From the NCBI GenBank assembly GCA_934167875.1, contig CAKPMC010000007.1, positions 11,686-75,685 of the forward strand: DNA of 64,000 nucleotides, written 5' to 3'. This document shows, piece after piece, positions 26,006 through 35,335 of this stretch (the stretch's first letter is position 1; every line of letters starts with the position of its first letter). The notes under the pieces were generated by a model. The model had not been told where the DNA came from, did no database searches, and saw nothing but the letters and a program-made list of their open reading frames with translations. The translations under genes and the position numbers were made by a program. This DNA is from an uncultured Bacilli bacterium. GTDB taxonomy: Bacteria; Bacillota_I; Bacilli_A; RF39; UBA660.

Positions 26006-27316
26006 TTATAAATTTTTTTTCAAAAGTTGATTTAATTCAACTGCATATTCCATTGGCAATTCTTCTCTAAACTTTTCAATAAATCCTAATATAATTAATT
26101 CCGTCGCTTTTTCTTCATCAACACCACGACTCATCATATAAAATAGCTTATCATCACTAATCTTAGAAACAGTTGCCTCGTGTTCAATATTACTACTACT
26201 ATTACTACATATATTAATTGGAATAGTATCACTCTTAGAAATATCATCAAGTATTAAAGTATCACATTTAACCATACTACTACTATTAGTAGCAGACTCT
26301 TTAATATCAACTTTACCACGATAAGTAGCATTACCACCATTTTTGGCTATACTCTTAGAAATAATAGTACTCTTAGTATTTTTACCTATATGAATCATTC
26401 TAGCTCCAGTATCTTGTTCCTGATAATTACTAGCAACACTAATAGTAATACAAATACCTTCTGCCCTATCACCCTTTAAAATACAAGCAGGATACTTCAT
26501 AGTAACACGACTACCAATATTACCATCAATCCACTCCATCACACCGTCTGTATCAACTAATGCTCTTTTAGTAACTAAATTATTAACATTAGTAGCCCAA
26601 TTTTGAATTGTACTATAACGACACTTACTACCTTTACCAACATAAATCTCAACAACAGCTGCATGCAAACTAGATTCACTATAATTAGGAGCTGTACATC
26701 CTTCTATATAATGTAAGCTACTATCATCATCCACTATAATCAAAGTTCTTTCAAACTGTCCCATATTACGACTATTAATTCTAAAATAACTCTGAAGTGG
26801 TCTATCAAGCTCAGTATGAGGAGGAATATAAATAAAACTACCCCCACTAAAAACAGTACTATTAAGTGCTGCATACTTATTATCAGCATTTGATACAATT
26901 TTTCCAAAATATTTTCTAGCTATTTCTGGATACTTCTTAAGTCCTTCTTCAATTGAAGTAAAAATAACATTCTTCTTAGTAAGTTCCTCCAACATATTAT
27001 GATAAATTACTTCACTTTCATATTGAACACCCATACCATCTAAATGTTTTTCACTTTCAAGTACTCCAACTGAATTAAGTTCATCACGAATACTACAACT
27101 AATATCATTCCAATTATTTTTAATAGTATCTTCCCTAGTTTTATAATAAATTACTTTATCAAAATCAATATCTGCTTTAGGTCCAAAATTAGCATCTCCT
27201 AATTTCTGAAAAAGTTCAAAACTCTTTAAACGATAATCAAGTACCCAACTATCTTCTTCTTTAAACTCTGATATTTTTTTTATTTTATCCTTATCTAAAC
27301 CGACGATTTCCAAAAA
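26006..27316 (-). CDS. sufB: Fe-S cluster assembly scaffold SufB
   Basis: SufB forms the SufBC2D complex that builds Fe-S clusters. The 436-residue product has SVFSGGSFIYIPPHTELDRPL-like and RMIHIGKNTKSTIISKSIAKNGG motifs and a C-terminal MSRGVDEEKATELIILGFI helix shared with SufD. A TTG at 27316 is the best start (GGTGAT precedes it); a GTG at 27325 has a poor site. It is the last gene of the suf operon, downstream of an unknown gene. Confidence 0.95.
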   Translation of the reverse strand, partial: FLEIVGLDKDKIKKISEFKEEDSWVLDYRLKSFELFQKLGDANFGPKADIDFDKVIYYKTREDTIKNNWNDISCSIRDELNSVGVLESEKHLDGMGVQYESEVIYHNMLEELTKKNVIFTSIEEGLKKYPEIARKYFGKIVSNADNKYAALNSTVFSGGSFIYIPPHTELDRPLQSYFRINSRNMGQFERTLIIVDDDSSLHYIEGCTAPNYSESSLHAAVVEIYVGKGSKCRYSTIQNWATNVNNLVTKRALVDTDGVMEWIDGNIGSRVTMKYPACILKGDRAEGICITISVASNYQEQDTGARMIHIGKNTKSTIISKSIAKNGGNATYRGKVDIKESATNSSSMVKCDTLILDDISKSDTIPINICSNSSSNIEHEATVSKISDDKLFYMMSRGVDEEKATELIILGFIEKFREELPMEYAVELNQLLKKNL

Positions 27317-27344
27317 AATCACCACTTTTCTTTCTACAATTATA

Positions 27345-27809
27345 TTAATATTCTATTTTTTTAACCGGTATTTCCATTTGTTTTTTATCTATAAATTCCT
27401 TAACTAAGCCATCCATTTTAATAGTATCATCTCCATAACAAGACATAATTGCTTCACTATACTCATCATCAAGTAAAATTACAGATTTACTATTATTAAT
27501 ATTATCAACCAATCTTATTATTCCCAAAAAGTCAGCATTTTGTAAAGCTTCTTCAATTTCTAAAAAATTTCCTTCTACTACTTGTTTTACAGCAACATTC
27601 TGAAATAAATCACTATATCTATCATCACCCTTAAATGGATATAAATCATATCTCAAACTATTTCTATCAAAAAAAGTCTGATTATTAGCATGCATACAAG
27701 CAAAAAACAACTTAATAAAATTATAATCACTAATTGGTTTAGGTGACTGATTTACTGTCTTTGATCTTAAATTAGTTTCTTCGCTATTTTCTCTATTTAT
27801 ATTGTCCAT
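27345..27809 (-). CDS. uncharacterised protein within the suf operon (154 aa)
   Basis: I do not recognise this soluble, acidic protein. It starts with ATG behind GAGGAG, 17 bases after sufU, and lies just before sufB, a position where Bacillus has no gene. It has no signal, membrane helix, CxxC or other metal motif; its only Cys are in FFACMHANN and MSCYGDD. The centre is helical (QVVEGNFLEIEEALQNADFLG). An accessory role in Fe-S assembly is suggested only by position. Confidence 0.65.
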   Translation of the reverse strand: MDNINRENSEETNLRSKTVNQSPKPISDYNFIKLFFACMHANNQTFFDRNSLRYDLYPFKGDDRYSDLFQNVAVKQVVEGNFLEIEEALQNADFLGIIRLVDNINNSKSVILLDDEYSEAIMSCYGDDTIKMDGLVKEFIDKKQMEIPVKKIEY

Positions 27810-27826
27810 AATAATCTCCTCTAGTA

Positions 27827-28246
27827 CTACATTTTATCTATAATCTTTTTTACTGATTCAAAAGGTAAAAGTGCACACTTCTTACGATTAGGTTGTCTAT
27901 AAATTTCATTATAAACAATTAATTCACCAAGTAAATTGCTATCATATTCCTTTTCATCAATCATATTTTCATAGTTTTCAACAATCTTAATTATTTCATC
28001 CTTAGTTTTACCAACCAAAGACTTAATCATAATACTAGTAGCACTAGTTGATATCGCACAAGCTTCACCATCAAAACGTATATCAACCAGCTTACCATCT
28101 TCTATTTTATACATAATATCTAAGTTATCAATACAACTTTCATTATTAGTATTAATTTTAATATAACTATCATCATCAACTAATCCTCTATTCATAGGAT
28201 GTTCATAATTATCTAACATTATTTCTCTTCTTAATGCTGGTTCCAT
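27827..28246 (-). CDS. sufU: SufU zinc-dependent sulfurtransferase
   Basis: SufU receives sulfur from the SufS persulfide and passes it to SufB. The three conserved Cys (C38 in NESCID, C63 in GEACAIS, C124 in RKKCALL) and Asp40 are the expected zinc ligands. Length 139 is normal. The gene follows sufS in the same order as in Bacillus. ATG 28246 is the start; TACTAGAGGAGATT-type spacing is seen for the next gene rather than this one, whose site is weak. Confidence 0.94.
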   Translation of the reverse strand: MEPALRREIMLDNYEHPMNRGLVDDDSYIKINTNNESCIDNLDIMYKIEDGKLVDIRFDGEACAISTSATSIMIKSLVGKTKDEIIKIVENYENMIDEKEYDSNLLGELIVYNEIYRQPNRKKCALLPFESVKKIIDKM

Positions 28247-28269
28247 ATTATTATCACTATTCCTTACTT

Positions 28270-29463
28270 CTATAATATAATTTTAAATATCTCCTTTGAT
28301 TCTTTTAATACTTCAATCAATTTATCAATTTCTTTTTCTGTATTATATAAATAAAAACTAATACGACATGTATTCTTTACTAGCAAATCTTCTTTTAATA
28401 CTTTAGCGCAATGATTACCTGCTCTTACACAAATATTATAATGATTCAAATATACTGCTGTATCCTGACTAAATACACCATCAATATTAAAGGCAACAGT
28501 ACCACCATCTATATCACCATTATAAATAACTATACCCTCAACATCTTTTACTTTTTCTAAGAAATACTTCTTTAAATTTCTTTCATGTTCTGATATTTTA
28601 TCAATTCCAATAGACATTAAATAATCTATAGCACTACCCATTCCAATAACACCAGCTATATTAGGTGTACCTGCTTCTAATCTATTTGGAAGCATTTTAT
28701 ATTCTACTTCACCATCACTAGTAAAACTAGAATTCATACCACCACCTACTGTAGTAGGTTTTAATTTATCTAGTAAATCAAATTTCCCATAAAGAACACC
28801 AACACCAGTAGGTCCACACATCTTATGAGCAGAAAAGGCTAAGAAATCAATATTCATATCCAAAACATCAACTTTCATATGAGGAACACTTTGAGCACCA
28901 TCAACCACAAATATAATATTATTCTTTTTACATAATTCACCTATTTCTTTAACAGGACGAACATCACCTAATACATTAGTAACATGTGCTAGAGAAATAA
29001 CTTTAGTTTTATCAGTAATACTTTTTTCCACATTCTCTATAGTTACTAAATGATTATCAAGTGGAATATACTTAATAACTACACCAATTTCTTTAGCTAA
29101 CTCTATCCAAGGTAAAAAATTAGAAGCATGCTCAGCCTTAGTAATTAAAACTTCATCACCAGCATGTAAATTATATTTCATATATCCAAACACTATTCTA
29201 TTTAAAGAATCAGTAGTACCACTAGTAAAAACTACTTCTTTTTCATTATCACAGTTAATTAAATTCTTAACTTTAGTACGTACTTCCTCATATTTTAAAT
29301 CTACCTTAAGACTATTATCATAATCTCCTCTATGTGCATTAGCAGTATAATCAGTATAATAACTAACAACACTATCAACAACACATTTAGGTTTCATTGT
29401 AGTAGCCCCATTATCAAAATAAATAAAATCTTTATCTAATATAGGAAAATCTTCTCTATGCAT
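28270..29463 (-). CDS. sufS: cysteine desulfurase SufS
   Basis: This PLP enzyme abstracts sulfur from cysteine for the Suf pathway. The PLP Lys lies in DFLAFSAHKMCGPTGVGVLYG, and the catalytic Cys in VRAGNHCAK. Group II features (HAEHASNFLPW-like, DGAQSVPHMKVDV) are present. Length 397 is usual. It starts two bases after sufD behind an AGGAGG-type site within sufD, so translation is coupled. Confidence 0.96.
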   Translation of the reverse strand: MHREDFPILDKDFIYFDNGATTMKPKCVVDSVVSYYTDYTANAHRGDYDNSLKVDLKYEEVRTKVKNLINCDNEKEVVFTSGTTDSLNRIVFGYMKYNLHAGDEVLITKAEHASNFLPWIELAKEIGVVIKYIPLDNHLVTIENVEKSITDKTKVISLAHVTNVLGDVRPVKEIGELCKKNNIIFVVDGAQSVPHMKVDVLDMNIDFLAFSAHKMCGPTGVGVLYGKFDLLDKLKPTTVGGGMNSSFTSDGEVEYKMLPNRLEAGTPNIAGVIGMGSAIDYLMSIGIDKISEHERNLKKYFLEKVKDVEGIVIYNGDIDGGTVAFNIDGVFSQDTAVYLNHYNICVRAGNHCAKVLKEDLLVKNTCRISFYLYNTEKEIDKLIEVLKESKEIFKIIL

Positions 29464-29465
29464 CT

Positions 29466-30197
29466 TTACACCTCCCTATTAAAATATTTCGTAACTCCAT
29501 TCATATAATTATCATAAGTAGCATTATCAAATTTAAAACTACCAAGTAAGAAAGCCTTTAACAATAAGAACTTAGCATCATCCATACTTATTCCTCTACT
29601 CATCATATAAAATAAAGCTTCTTCCTTAAACTCACCAATATAAGCAGCATGACTTGCTTCTACATCATAGTTTTCTATATAAAGATTAGGATTAATTTGA
29701 GACAAGCTATCTTCTATTTCTATTATTTGATTATCTTGATGACTTACACATTTACTAGATTCTTTAGGTATACAACCATTAACATCTAAAATAATATCAG
29801 CTTTATTTAAACTAAAACCATGATTACTTAAATAGCTGTTAGTATTAGATACTAAATGTTTTACTTCTACTTTATTATGACTATTTTTACTACTAACAAC
29901 ACTATAATTAGAATAAACAGTACTATTCTTACCCTCCATATTAATATTAATATTAAATTCACCCTCTAATATTAAAGTATTAATAATTAAATTACTATTT
30001 TCATTAATTGAAACATTAAGCTTTAAGTCAGAGTATTTACCAAAAATATTAAATGTAATGTTAACATTTTCTTTAACAACAAGAAAAAGTTCTTTATTAA
30101 TATTATCTAACTCTAGATAGATATTATCATCATGATCTAAAACATATTTACTATCAATATTATCTTTTTCTATATTGTTCACTAATATTTTATTCAT
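29466..30197 (-). CDS. sufD: Fe-S assembly protein SufD (short)
   Basis: SufD is the partner of SufB in the SufBC2D scaffold. Its C-terminus carries the shared SufB/D pattern (NYDVEASHAAYIGEFKEEALFYMMSRGI) with the functional His. At 243 residues it is much shorter than the usual 400 or so; the N-terminal helical region is largely missing and the beta-helix begins almost at once. ATG 30197 is chosen because GAGG lies eight bases before it; an upstream GTG lies inside sufC. The short form is likely a lineage trait. Confidence 0.88.
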   Translation of the reverse strand: MNKILVNNIEKDNIDSKYVLDHDDNIYLELDNINKELFLVVKENVNITFNIFGKYSDLKLNVSINENSNLIINTLILEGEFNININMEGKNSTVYSNYSVVSSKNSHNKVEVKHLVSNTNSYLSNHGFSLNKADIILDVNGCIPKESSKCVSHQDNQIIEIEDSLSQINPNLYIENYDVEASHAAYIGEFKEEALFYMMSRGISMDDAKFLLLKAFLLGSFKFDNATYDNYMNGVTKYFNREV

Positions 30198-30201
30198 GAA
30201 T

Positions 30202-30954
30202 TTAATCCTCACTTATTTCATTCACACAAAGAAATCCTTTTTCCTCAATTTCTTTAGCAAGTGAAAAGTCTCCGCTCTTAGCTATTTTACCATTTAACAT
30301 TACATGAACAAATCCTGGATTAATATAATCTAATATTTTAGTATAGTGAGTAATTATCAATACTGATGCCTCATTATTTTCTTTTAAATAAGAATTTATG
30401 TTATCACATACTATTTTCAAACTATCAACATCAAGTCCTGAATCAAGTTCATCTAAAAGAATAAGATTAGGTTTTAATATTTTCATTTGAAGTATTTCAT
30501 TTTTCTTTCTTTCTCCACCGGAAAAATCTTGATTAATAGAACGATGCATCATATTAGGATCCATCTTCAAATCTTTCATAGCTTGTTCCATCATTTGAAT
30601 AAATGTAAATATTCCTACATTACTACCTTGTTTACTAGATAAAGCTGTACGTAAGAATTCACTATTAGTAACACCATCAATACTAATAGGTGATTGCATA
30701 GCTAAAAATATTCCTTTTCTACTTCTTTCACAAGTATCAAGTTTTAAAATAGATTCATTATTTAAAGTAATATCACCATTAGTAACTATATAATCTTTAC
30801 TTCCCATTATAACTTTAGATAAAGTACTTTTACCTGTTCCATTAGGTCCCATAATAACATGAACTTCGCCTGAATTTATATTTAAAGAAAAATTCTTTAA
30901 TATTTCTTTCCCATCTTTACTCTTTACATCAATATTATCAATTATAAATTTCAT
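30202..30954 (-). CDS. sufC: Fe-S assembly ATPase SufC
   Basis: SufC is the ABC-type ATPase of the Suf scaffold. Walker A is GPNGTGKST, the signature is FSGGERKKNEILQM and Walker B is LILLDELDSGLD; all match SufC. It is first in the operon sufC-sufD-sufS-sufU-unknown-sufB, the usual Firmicutes order. The promoter must lie in the 339-base region upstream. ATG 30954 follows an AGGTGATC site. Confidence 0.96.
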   Translation of the reverse strand: MKFIIDNIDVKSKDGKEILKNFSLNINSGEVHVIMGPNGTGKSTLSKVIMGSKDYIVTNGDITLNNESILKLDTCERSRKGIFLAMQSPISIDGVTNSEFLRTALSSKQGSNVGIFTFIQMMEQAMKDLKMDPNMMHRSINQDFSGGERKKNEILQMKILKPNLILLDELDSGLDVDSLKIVCDNINSYLKENNEASVLIITHYTKILDYINPGFVHVMLNGKIAKSGDFSLAKEIEEKGFLCVNEISED

Positions 30955-31293
30955 AACAGATCACCTTTTCCAGTCATTATTTTAACACGATTTTTAAATA
31001 TTGAAAACATAATAATTAGTATAAACTAGTAAAACATATATTTATGTCTAAAAATGTTATAAAAATAGAATAATATCTTAAAAAAGAAAAAATATGTAAT
31101 TATAGAACACAAAGTTTAACTAAAAAATGTAAATACAGTCGTAAAATTTTGTCGATTAACAGAATTTTGCATAATTATTAAAAAGAGAGACCAATATAAA
31201 TTTAGAATATCCGCAAATATTCACAAAACTTTAGAAAATGTTTTATGCATTTTCTTTTTGTATGTTAAAATCAATGTATAGGGAGATGATATT
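30955..31293. other. 339-base divergent intergenic region between sufC and HIT gene
   Basis: This AT-rich region must hold both promoters. It contains TTTGTCGAT at 31148-31156, one mismatch from a Spo0A box, and a perfect hairpin AGAAAATG/CATTTTCT at 31233-31255 followed by TTTT, which would terminate a plus-strand transcript before the HIT gene. TGTTAAAAT at 31263-31271 could be an extended minus-10 for HIT. No coding ORF is seen. Confidence 0.4.
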
Positions 31294-31683
31294 ATGGATT
31301 GTTTATTTTGTAAGATTATTGAAGGCACAATACCTAGTAAAACAATTTACGAAGATGATTTGGTAAAAGTATTTTTAGATATTAATCCAAATACTAATGG
31401 TCATTGTCTAATAATACCTAAGAAGCATATTGTAACTGTAAATGAAGTTGACAGTGAATTAGCTACTCACATTTTAGAAATAGAAAAGAAAATGTATGAT
31501 TTATTAAAAGAAAAGTTAAATATTGAAGGTTTAACTATTGTACAAAATAATGATTTAGGTCAAGATGTAAAGCACTATCATGTACATTTAATACCTAGAT
31601 ATAAAGATGATTATTGGAAAATGAATTTCAGTCAAGAAAGTTTAAAGAATGTTGATGAAATTTATAATGAAATTAATAATTAA
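31294..31683 (+). CDS. HIT-family nucleotide-binding hydrolase
   Basis: The histidine-triad motif KHYHVHLIPR (HxHxHxx) is present near the C-terminus, with N-terminal CLFCKIIEGTIPSK carrying the CxxC typical of Hint-like HIT proteins. HIT proteins hydrolyse purine nucleotide phosphoramidates. Length 129 is normal. ATG follows an AGGGAG site. It is monocistronic, with a terminator directly downstream. Confidence 0.93.
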   Translation: MDCLFCKIIEGTIPSKTIYEDDLVKVFLDINPNTNGHCLIIPKKHIVTVNEVDSELATHILEIEKKMYDLLKEKLNIEGLTIVQNNDLGQDVKHYHVHLIPRYKDDYWKMNFSQESLKNVDEIYNEINN

Positions 31684-31708
31684 TACCTCTTACGAGGTAT
31701 TTTTTTTA
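31682..31708 (+). terminator. terminator of the HIT gene
   Basis: AATACCTC TTAC GAGGTATT is a perfect 8-pair hairpin followed by a run of T. It begins in the stop codon. Confidence 0.9.
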
Positions 31709-31870
31709 TCAAAATCATGTCTGTATTATGTCAATTATATGTATATTAAAGCCCCTTTCCATAGTAGAAAATACATTAGAAGAATTGAATAAATCAACTG
31801 TCCAAAAATTTGCAACAATTAAAAATGGTATAGTCATATGCAAATAAAATTAAATAATACTGATAAATAG

Positions 31871-31905
31871 AAAAAGAATATCCAAATAAATGGATACTCT
31901 TTTTT
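31871..31905 (-). terminator. terminator of the trmL transcript
   Basis: On minus AAAAAGAGTATCCA pairs with TGGATATTCTTTTT with one mismatch, followed by T. It lies 18 bases after the trmL stop. Confidence 0.75.
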
Positions 31906-31923
31906 AGTTGATAACACTGAAAA

Positions 31924-32445
31924 TCATTCTCTCTCTAAAAAGTCTTTTCCTTTATGACCTTCATCTAATGGTTCATCTCTTAATAAATCATTATAATCTT
32001 GTTGCCTTAACACTTCATAAGTACATATAGCTACACAATTAGATAAGTTAAGTGCTCTAACATTAGCTGTCATTGGTATTCTCATACAATGATCCAAATC
32101 TTCTTTAAGTATTTCTTTAGGTATACCCGTAGATTCTTTACCAAAAATCAAATAAATATTTCTACTACTATCAGAATAATCAAAACTAGTATGTGGTTTA
32201 TGTCCATATCTTGTAAAGTAATAAAAGTCTCCTTCATTTTTACTTTTAAAATCATCCCAATCTTCATAAACAACATATTCTAACTTATCGATATAATTAA
32301 CACCGCTTCTTTTTAAATGACTATCATCAAGAATAAATCCAAAAGGTTTAATCAAATGTAATTTACTACCTGTAGCTACACAAGTTCTCATAATATTGCC
32401 TGTATTTTGTGGTATTTCAGGCTGATATAAAACAATATTTATCAT
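31924..32445 (-). CDS. trmL: tRNA (cytidine/uridine-34-2'-O)-methyltransferase
   Basis: This SPOUT methyltransferase modifies the wobble base of tRNA-Leu. The protein starts INIVLYQPEIPQNTGNIMR, and has the knot motifs YLIFGKESTGIPKEIL and RIPMTANVRALNLSN that bind SAM. Length 173 fits TrmL. It overlaps the upstream thioredoxin-like gene by four bases (ATGA type), so they are co-transcribed. Confidence 0.95.
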   Translation of the reverse strand: MINIVLYQPEIPQNTGNIMRTCVATGSKLHLIKPFGFILDDSHLKRSGVNYIDKLEYVVYEDWDDFKSKNEGDFYYFTRYGHKPHTSFDYSDSSRNIYLIFGKESTGIPKEILKEDLDHCMRIPMTANVRALNLSNCVAICTYEVLRQQDYNDLLRDEPLDEGHKGKDFLERE

Positions 32446-32969
32446 AAACTTACTAAATCAACTCCATTTTTATCTAAAAATTTATTAACATCATCTATAT
32501 TTAAATCATAACCTACTTGAACAGTAATAATATCTTTTACTTTTCCTTCATTAAAAACAATTATACTAGGATAGCCCTTTAGTGAAATATCATAAGTCTT
32601 ATTAAATTCATCTATAAAAGCCATCTTATCTTTTACAGCAGTAATATTTAAATAAGTTATTTTATCTTCCAAACTTTTCTCTTTTATAATGTTATTAAAT
32701 TCTTTTTCGAAGCTTCTACAATTTTCATCACTAGCTACACCAACATAAATAATAGCATTTTCATTTTCATGAATATAGTTATATACTTCATCAGTATTAA
32801 CTTTTCTAATTAAAGTATCAGTAATAACAGGAATATTTAATTCATAGTTAATTCTACCTATATACCAATTTCTAAATAAAAAAGATACTAACACAACTAA
32901 TATTATTATTAAAGCTAATTTAACATAATTCTTAAATGGAATACTTTTTTTATTATCTTTTTTACTCAT
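32442..32969 (-). CDS. membrane-anchored thioredoxin-fold protein without CxxC
   Basis: A basic N-terminus and one membrane helix (about 15-32) precede an extracytoplasmic thioredoxin-like fold: AIIYVGVASDENCRSFE at the active-site position, TYLNITAV, and cis-Pro region GYPSIIVFNEG. The usual WCxxC reads DENCRSF, with a single Cys, so it may act in thiol binding or as a non-redox adhesin-like module rather than as an oxidase. It is co-transcribed with trmL. Family assignment is by pattern. Confidence 0.7.
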   Translation of the reverse strand: MSKKDNKKSIPFKNYVKLALIIILVVLVSFLFRNWYIGRINYELNIPVITDTLIRKVNTDEVYNYIHENENAIIYVGVASDENCRSFEKEFNNIIKEKSLEDKITYLNITAVKDKMAFIDEFNKTYDISLKGYPSIIVFNEGKVKDIITVQVGYDLNIDDVNKFLDKNGVDLVSL

Positions 32970-33008
32970 AATATCACCAATCCTTATATATTAAGTTTAA
33001 CATAATTA

Positions 33009-35261
33009 CTAAATTCTGGAAAGAATAGTTTTAGCTTTTTCTATTATCTCTTTTATTTCTTTATTATTTTCATCAAAAAATTCAAATCTATAGTTTAATA
33101 TTCCAAATTTATTAAGTTTATCCATATCTTTAATTATATCGTACTTTTGATAATACATAATATGTGTAAGTTCTTTATCTTGGATTAAAGGATAATGAGC
33201 ACCATTTCTATCAACAAGTTCATATTTTTTACCATTTCTACAAACATTACATGGTACTCTATCATTGTTAATAAGCATCTTCAATGGACAATATTTCATA
33301 ATCATAGCTTCTAATCTACCATAAACAATTACTTCAATATTATTATTACCAACATTATTTACTATACTACCAATAGTATCAATAGAATCCTCAACAGATA
33401 AAGTAATGTTATTAATACCTAAATTTCTAAGATAAGAAACATGATAACTATTAGAAACATTTAAATAATAATCACTATTAATAATATTATCATTCCTGTA
33501 TTTATAAACAGAACCCATTTCTCCAACTAATAACTTTTCATTATGATAATCCCTGTAATTAGAAATAACCCTATCAAGTCTATAATAGATATTATTTAAA
33601 TATTTATACTTTTTATATAAATCATAGTCAGTAACATAAATATTATCAACACTAGCATCAATACATGCAAGTAACTGTTGTTCATTACGCACTAAAGTAT
33701 TAATTTTTATTTTAGAATTAGAATTTGCTTTTACTAAAGAAAATTTATCATTAATAATTACATTCTTTTTATTATTTTCACGTAAATATACTAATTTTTC
33801 AACAGCTTTTCTTCTTAATTCATTCAATTTAGAAATAGGAACAAATATATTTGAATCTATATTTAAAATATAATTATCCACTTTAAAAGGTGTATCACCA
33901 AGTTTTAATAACTGTTCTAATATTCTATCCTTACTAGTACCACTACCAGTAGCTTTTGAAACAATATCTTCTTCAACTACTACTTTATTTATATTATCTG
34001 TAATTATAAGACTAAATTTGCCATTTATACTAGCTGAAGCATTTATATCAATACTAATTTTCTTTTCTTTATACTTCTCTAATTCTTCTAATAAAAGACT
34101 ATCAACTGTCTTTAAAACATCACATTTCTTAGATAATCCAACTTTATTATCAATTTCTATAATATCACCACTATTAGCTGAAGAAATCAATTTATCATGA
34201 TCACCATATATATAATTAACTATCATACCTAATTGTTCTTGTTCAAAACGAATACCATCATTTTGATGAAGTGGTTTATCAAGTTTAATTTTTATTCGTT
34301 TTTTATTAAAATCTATAACCTTACCCATCATAATTCCTACATGATTAGGTGAAGTTATATTCATCAAATCTTTACCACTCTTATTAAACAAATAACCTTC
34401 AGTAAAACCACGATTAAATAAAACCATTAATTGCTCTTGTTCGGTAGAAGTTAATGAAATCTCTTCATTTTTTTCATAATGATCAATAAGCATACGATAA
34501 AGTCTAGTAATAAAACCTATAGTAGTAGGACTTTTCATTCGACCTTCTATTTTAAATGATGTAATATTACTATCTAATAATTCTTTAATATGGTTAGTAG
34601 TATTTAATTCCTTAGGACTTAATAGATATTTACCTTCAGTTTTAATTTCATTTCCATTTTCAAGAAGTTTAAAAGGAAGTCTGCAAATACCAGCACATTC
34701 ACCCCTATTACCACTTCTATTTAAAAGAAAACTACTAAATAGACATTGTCCTGAATAACACACACATAAAGCACCATGAATAAATGTCTCTATTTCTAAT
34801 TTAGTATCTAATTTTTTTATTTCCCCTAAACTCATTTCTCTAGCAGTAACTATTCTGGTAACACCAAGTTCTTCAAGTAATCTAATTTGATTTATGTTAT
34901 GAGTATGTGCTTGAGTAGAAACATGTATATCAAGATTAGGTAATACTTTTCTAACTAATGTAATCATTCCCATATCCTGCATGATAACTGCATCAACACC
35001 ATTTTTATGTAAAAAAGTAACATATTTTAAACAATCATCCACTTCATTATCAAAAATAATAGTATTAACTGTAACATATATTTTAACTCCATACAAATGA
35101 CAGTACTTAATTGCCTTAATCATTTCTTCATCATCAAAATTAGAAGCAAATTTTCTAGCACCAAATTTTTTACCGCCTAAATAAACTGCATCACATCCAT
35201 TATGAATTGCCTGTTTTAAAGTTTCAAAATCTCCAGCTGGAGACAATAATTCTTTTTTCAT
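33009..35261 (-). CDS. U32-family peptidase / RlhA-type protein
   Basis: The 750-residue protein has the U32 hallmark at the N-terminus (KELLSPAGDFETLKQAIHNGCDAVYLGGKKFGARKF begins the fold), the metal- or Fe-S-related Cys-rich segment (HGALCVCYSGQCLFSS, RSGNRGECAGICR) and a long C-terminal extension. RlhA-like U32 proteins hydroxylate 23S rRNA C2501; others are collagenase-like. The extension contains more Cys (CPLKM, PCNVCRNG). The rRNA role is favoured over proteolysis but is not proven. It starts behind an AGGTGA site. Confidence 0.85.
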   Translation of the reverse strand: MKKELLSPAGDFETLKQAIHNGCDAVYLGGKKFGARKFASNFDDEEMIKAIKYCHLYGVKIYVTVNTIIFDNEVDDCLKYVTFLHKNGVDAVIMQDMGMITLVRKVLPNLDIHVSTQAHTHNINQIRLLEELGVTRIVTAREMSLGEIKKLDTKLEIETFIHGALCVCYSGQCLFSSFLLNRSGNRGECAGICRLPFKLLENGNEIKTEGKYLLSPKELNTTNHIKELLDSNITSFKIEGRMKSPTTIGFITRLYRMLIDHYEKNEEISLTSTEQEQLMVLFNRGFTEGYLFNKSGKDLMNITSPNHVGIMMGKVIDFNKKRIKIKLDKPLHQNDGIRFEQEQLGMIVNYIYGDHDKLISSANSGDIIEIDNKVGLSKKCDVLKTVDSLLLEELEKYKEKKISIDINASASINGKFSLIITDNINKVVVEEDIVSKATGSGTSKDRILEQLLKLGDTPFKVDNYILNIDSNIFVPISKLNELRRKAVEKLVYLRENNKKNVIINDKFSLVKANSNSKIKINTLVRNEQQLLACIDASVDNIYVTDYDLYKKYKYLNNIYYRLDRVISNYRDYHNEKLLVGEMGSVYKYRNDNIINSDYYLNVSNSYHVSYLRNLGINNITLSVEDSIDTIGSIVNNVGNNNIEVIVYGRLEAMIMKYCPLKMLINNDRVPCNVCRNGKKYELVDRNGAHYPLIQDKELTHIMYYQKYDIIKDMDKLNKFGILNYRFEFFDENNKEIKEIIEKAKTILSRI

Positions 35262-35335
35262 AAGTCACCTCAACAACACTTAAAGTATATCATTTTTACG
35301 TAAAAAAGAAAAAGAAACTATCCAAAGTTTCTAAA

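Noticed and set aside
31728..31847. ORF of 39 codons downstream of the HIT gene
   Set aside because: It has no ribosome binding site, and no family is recognised. It could be a gene remnant, but support is too weak.
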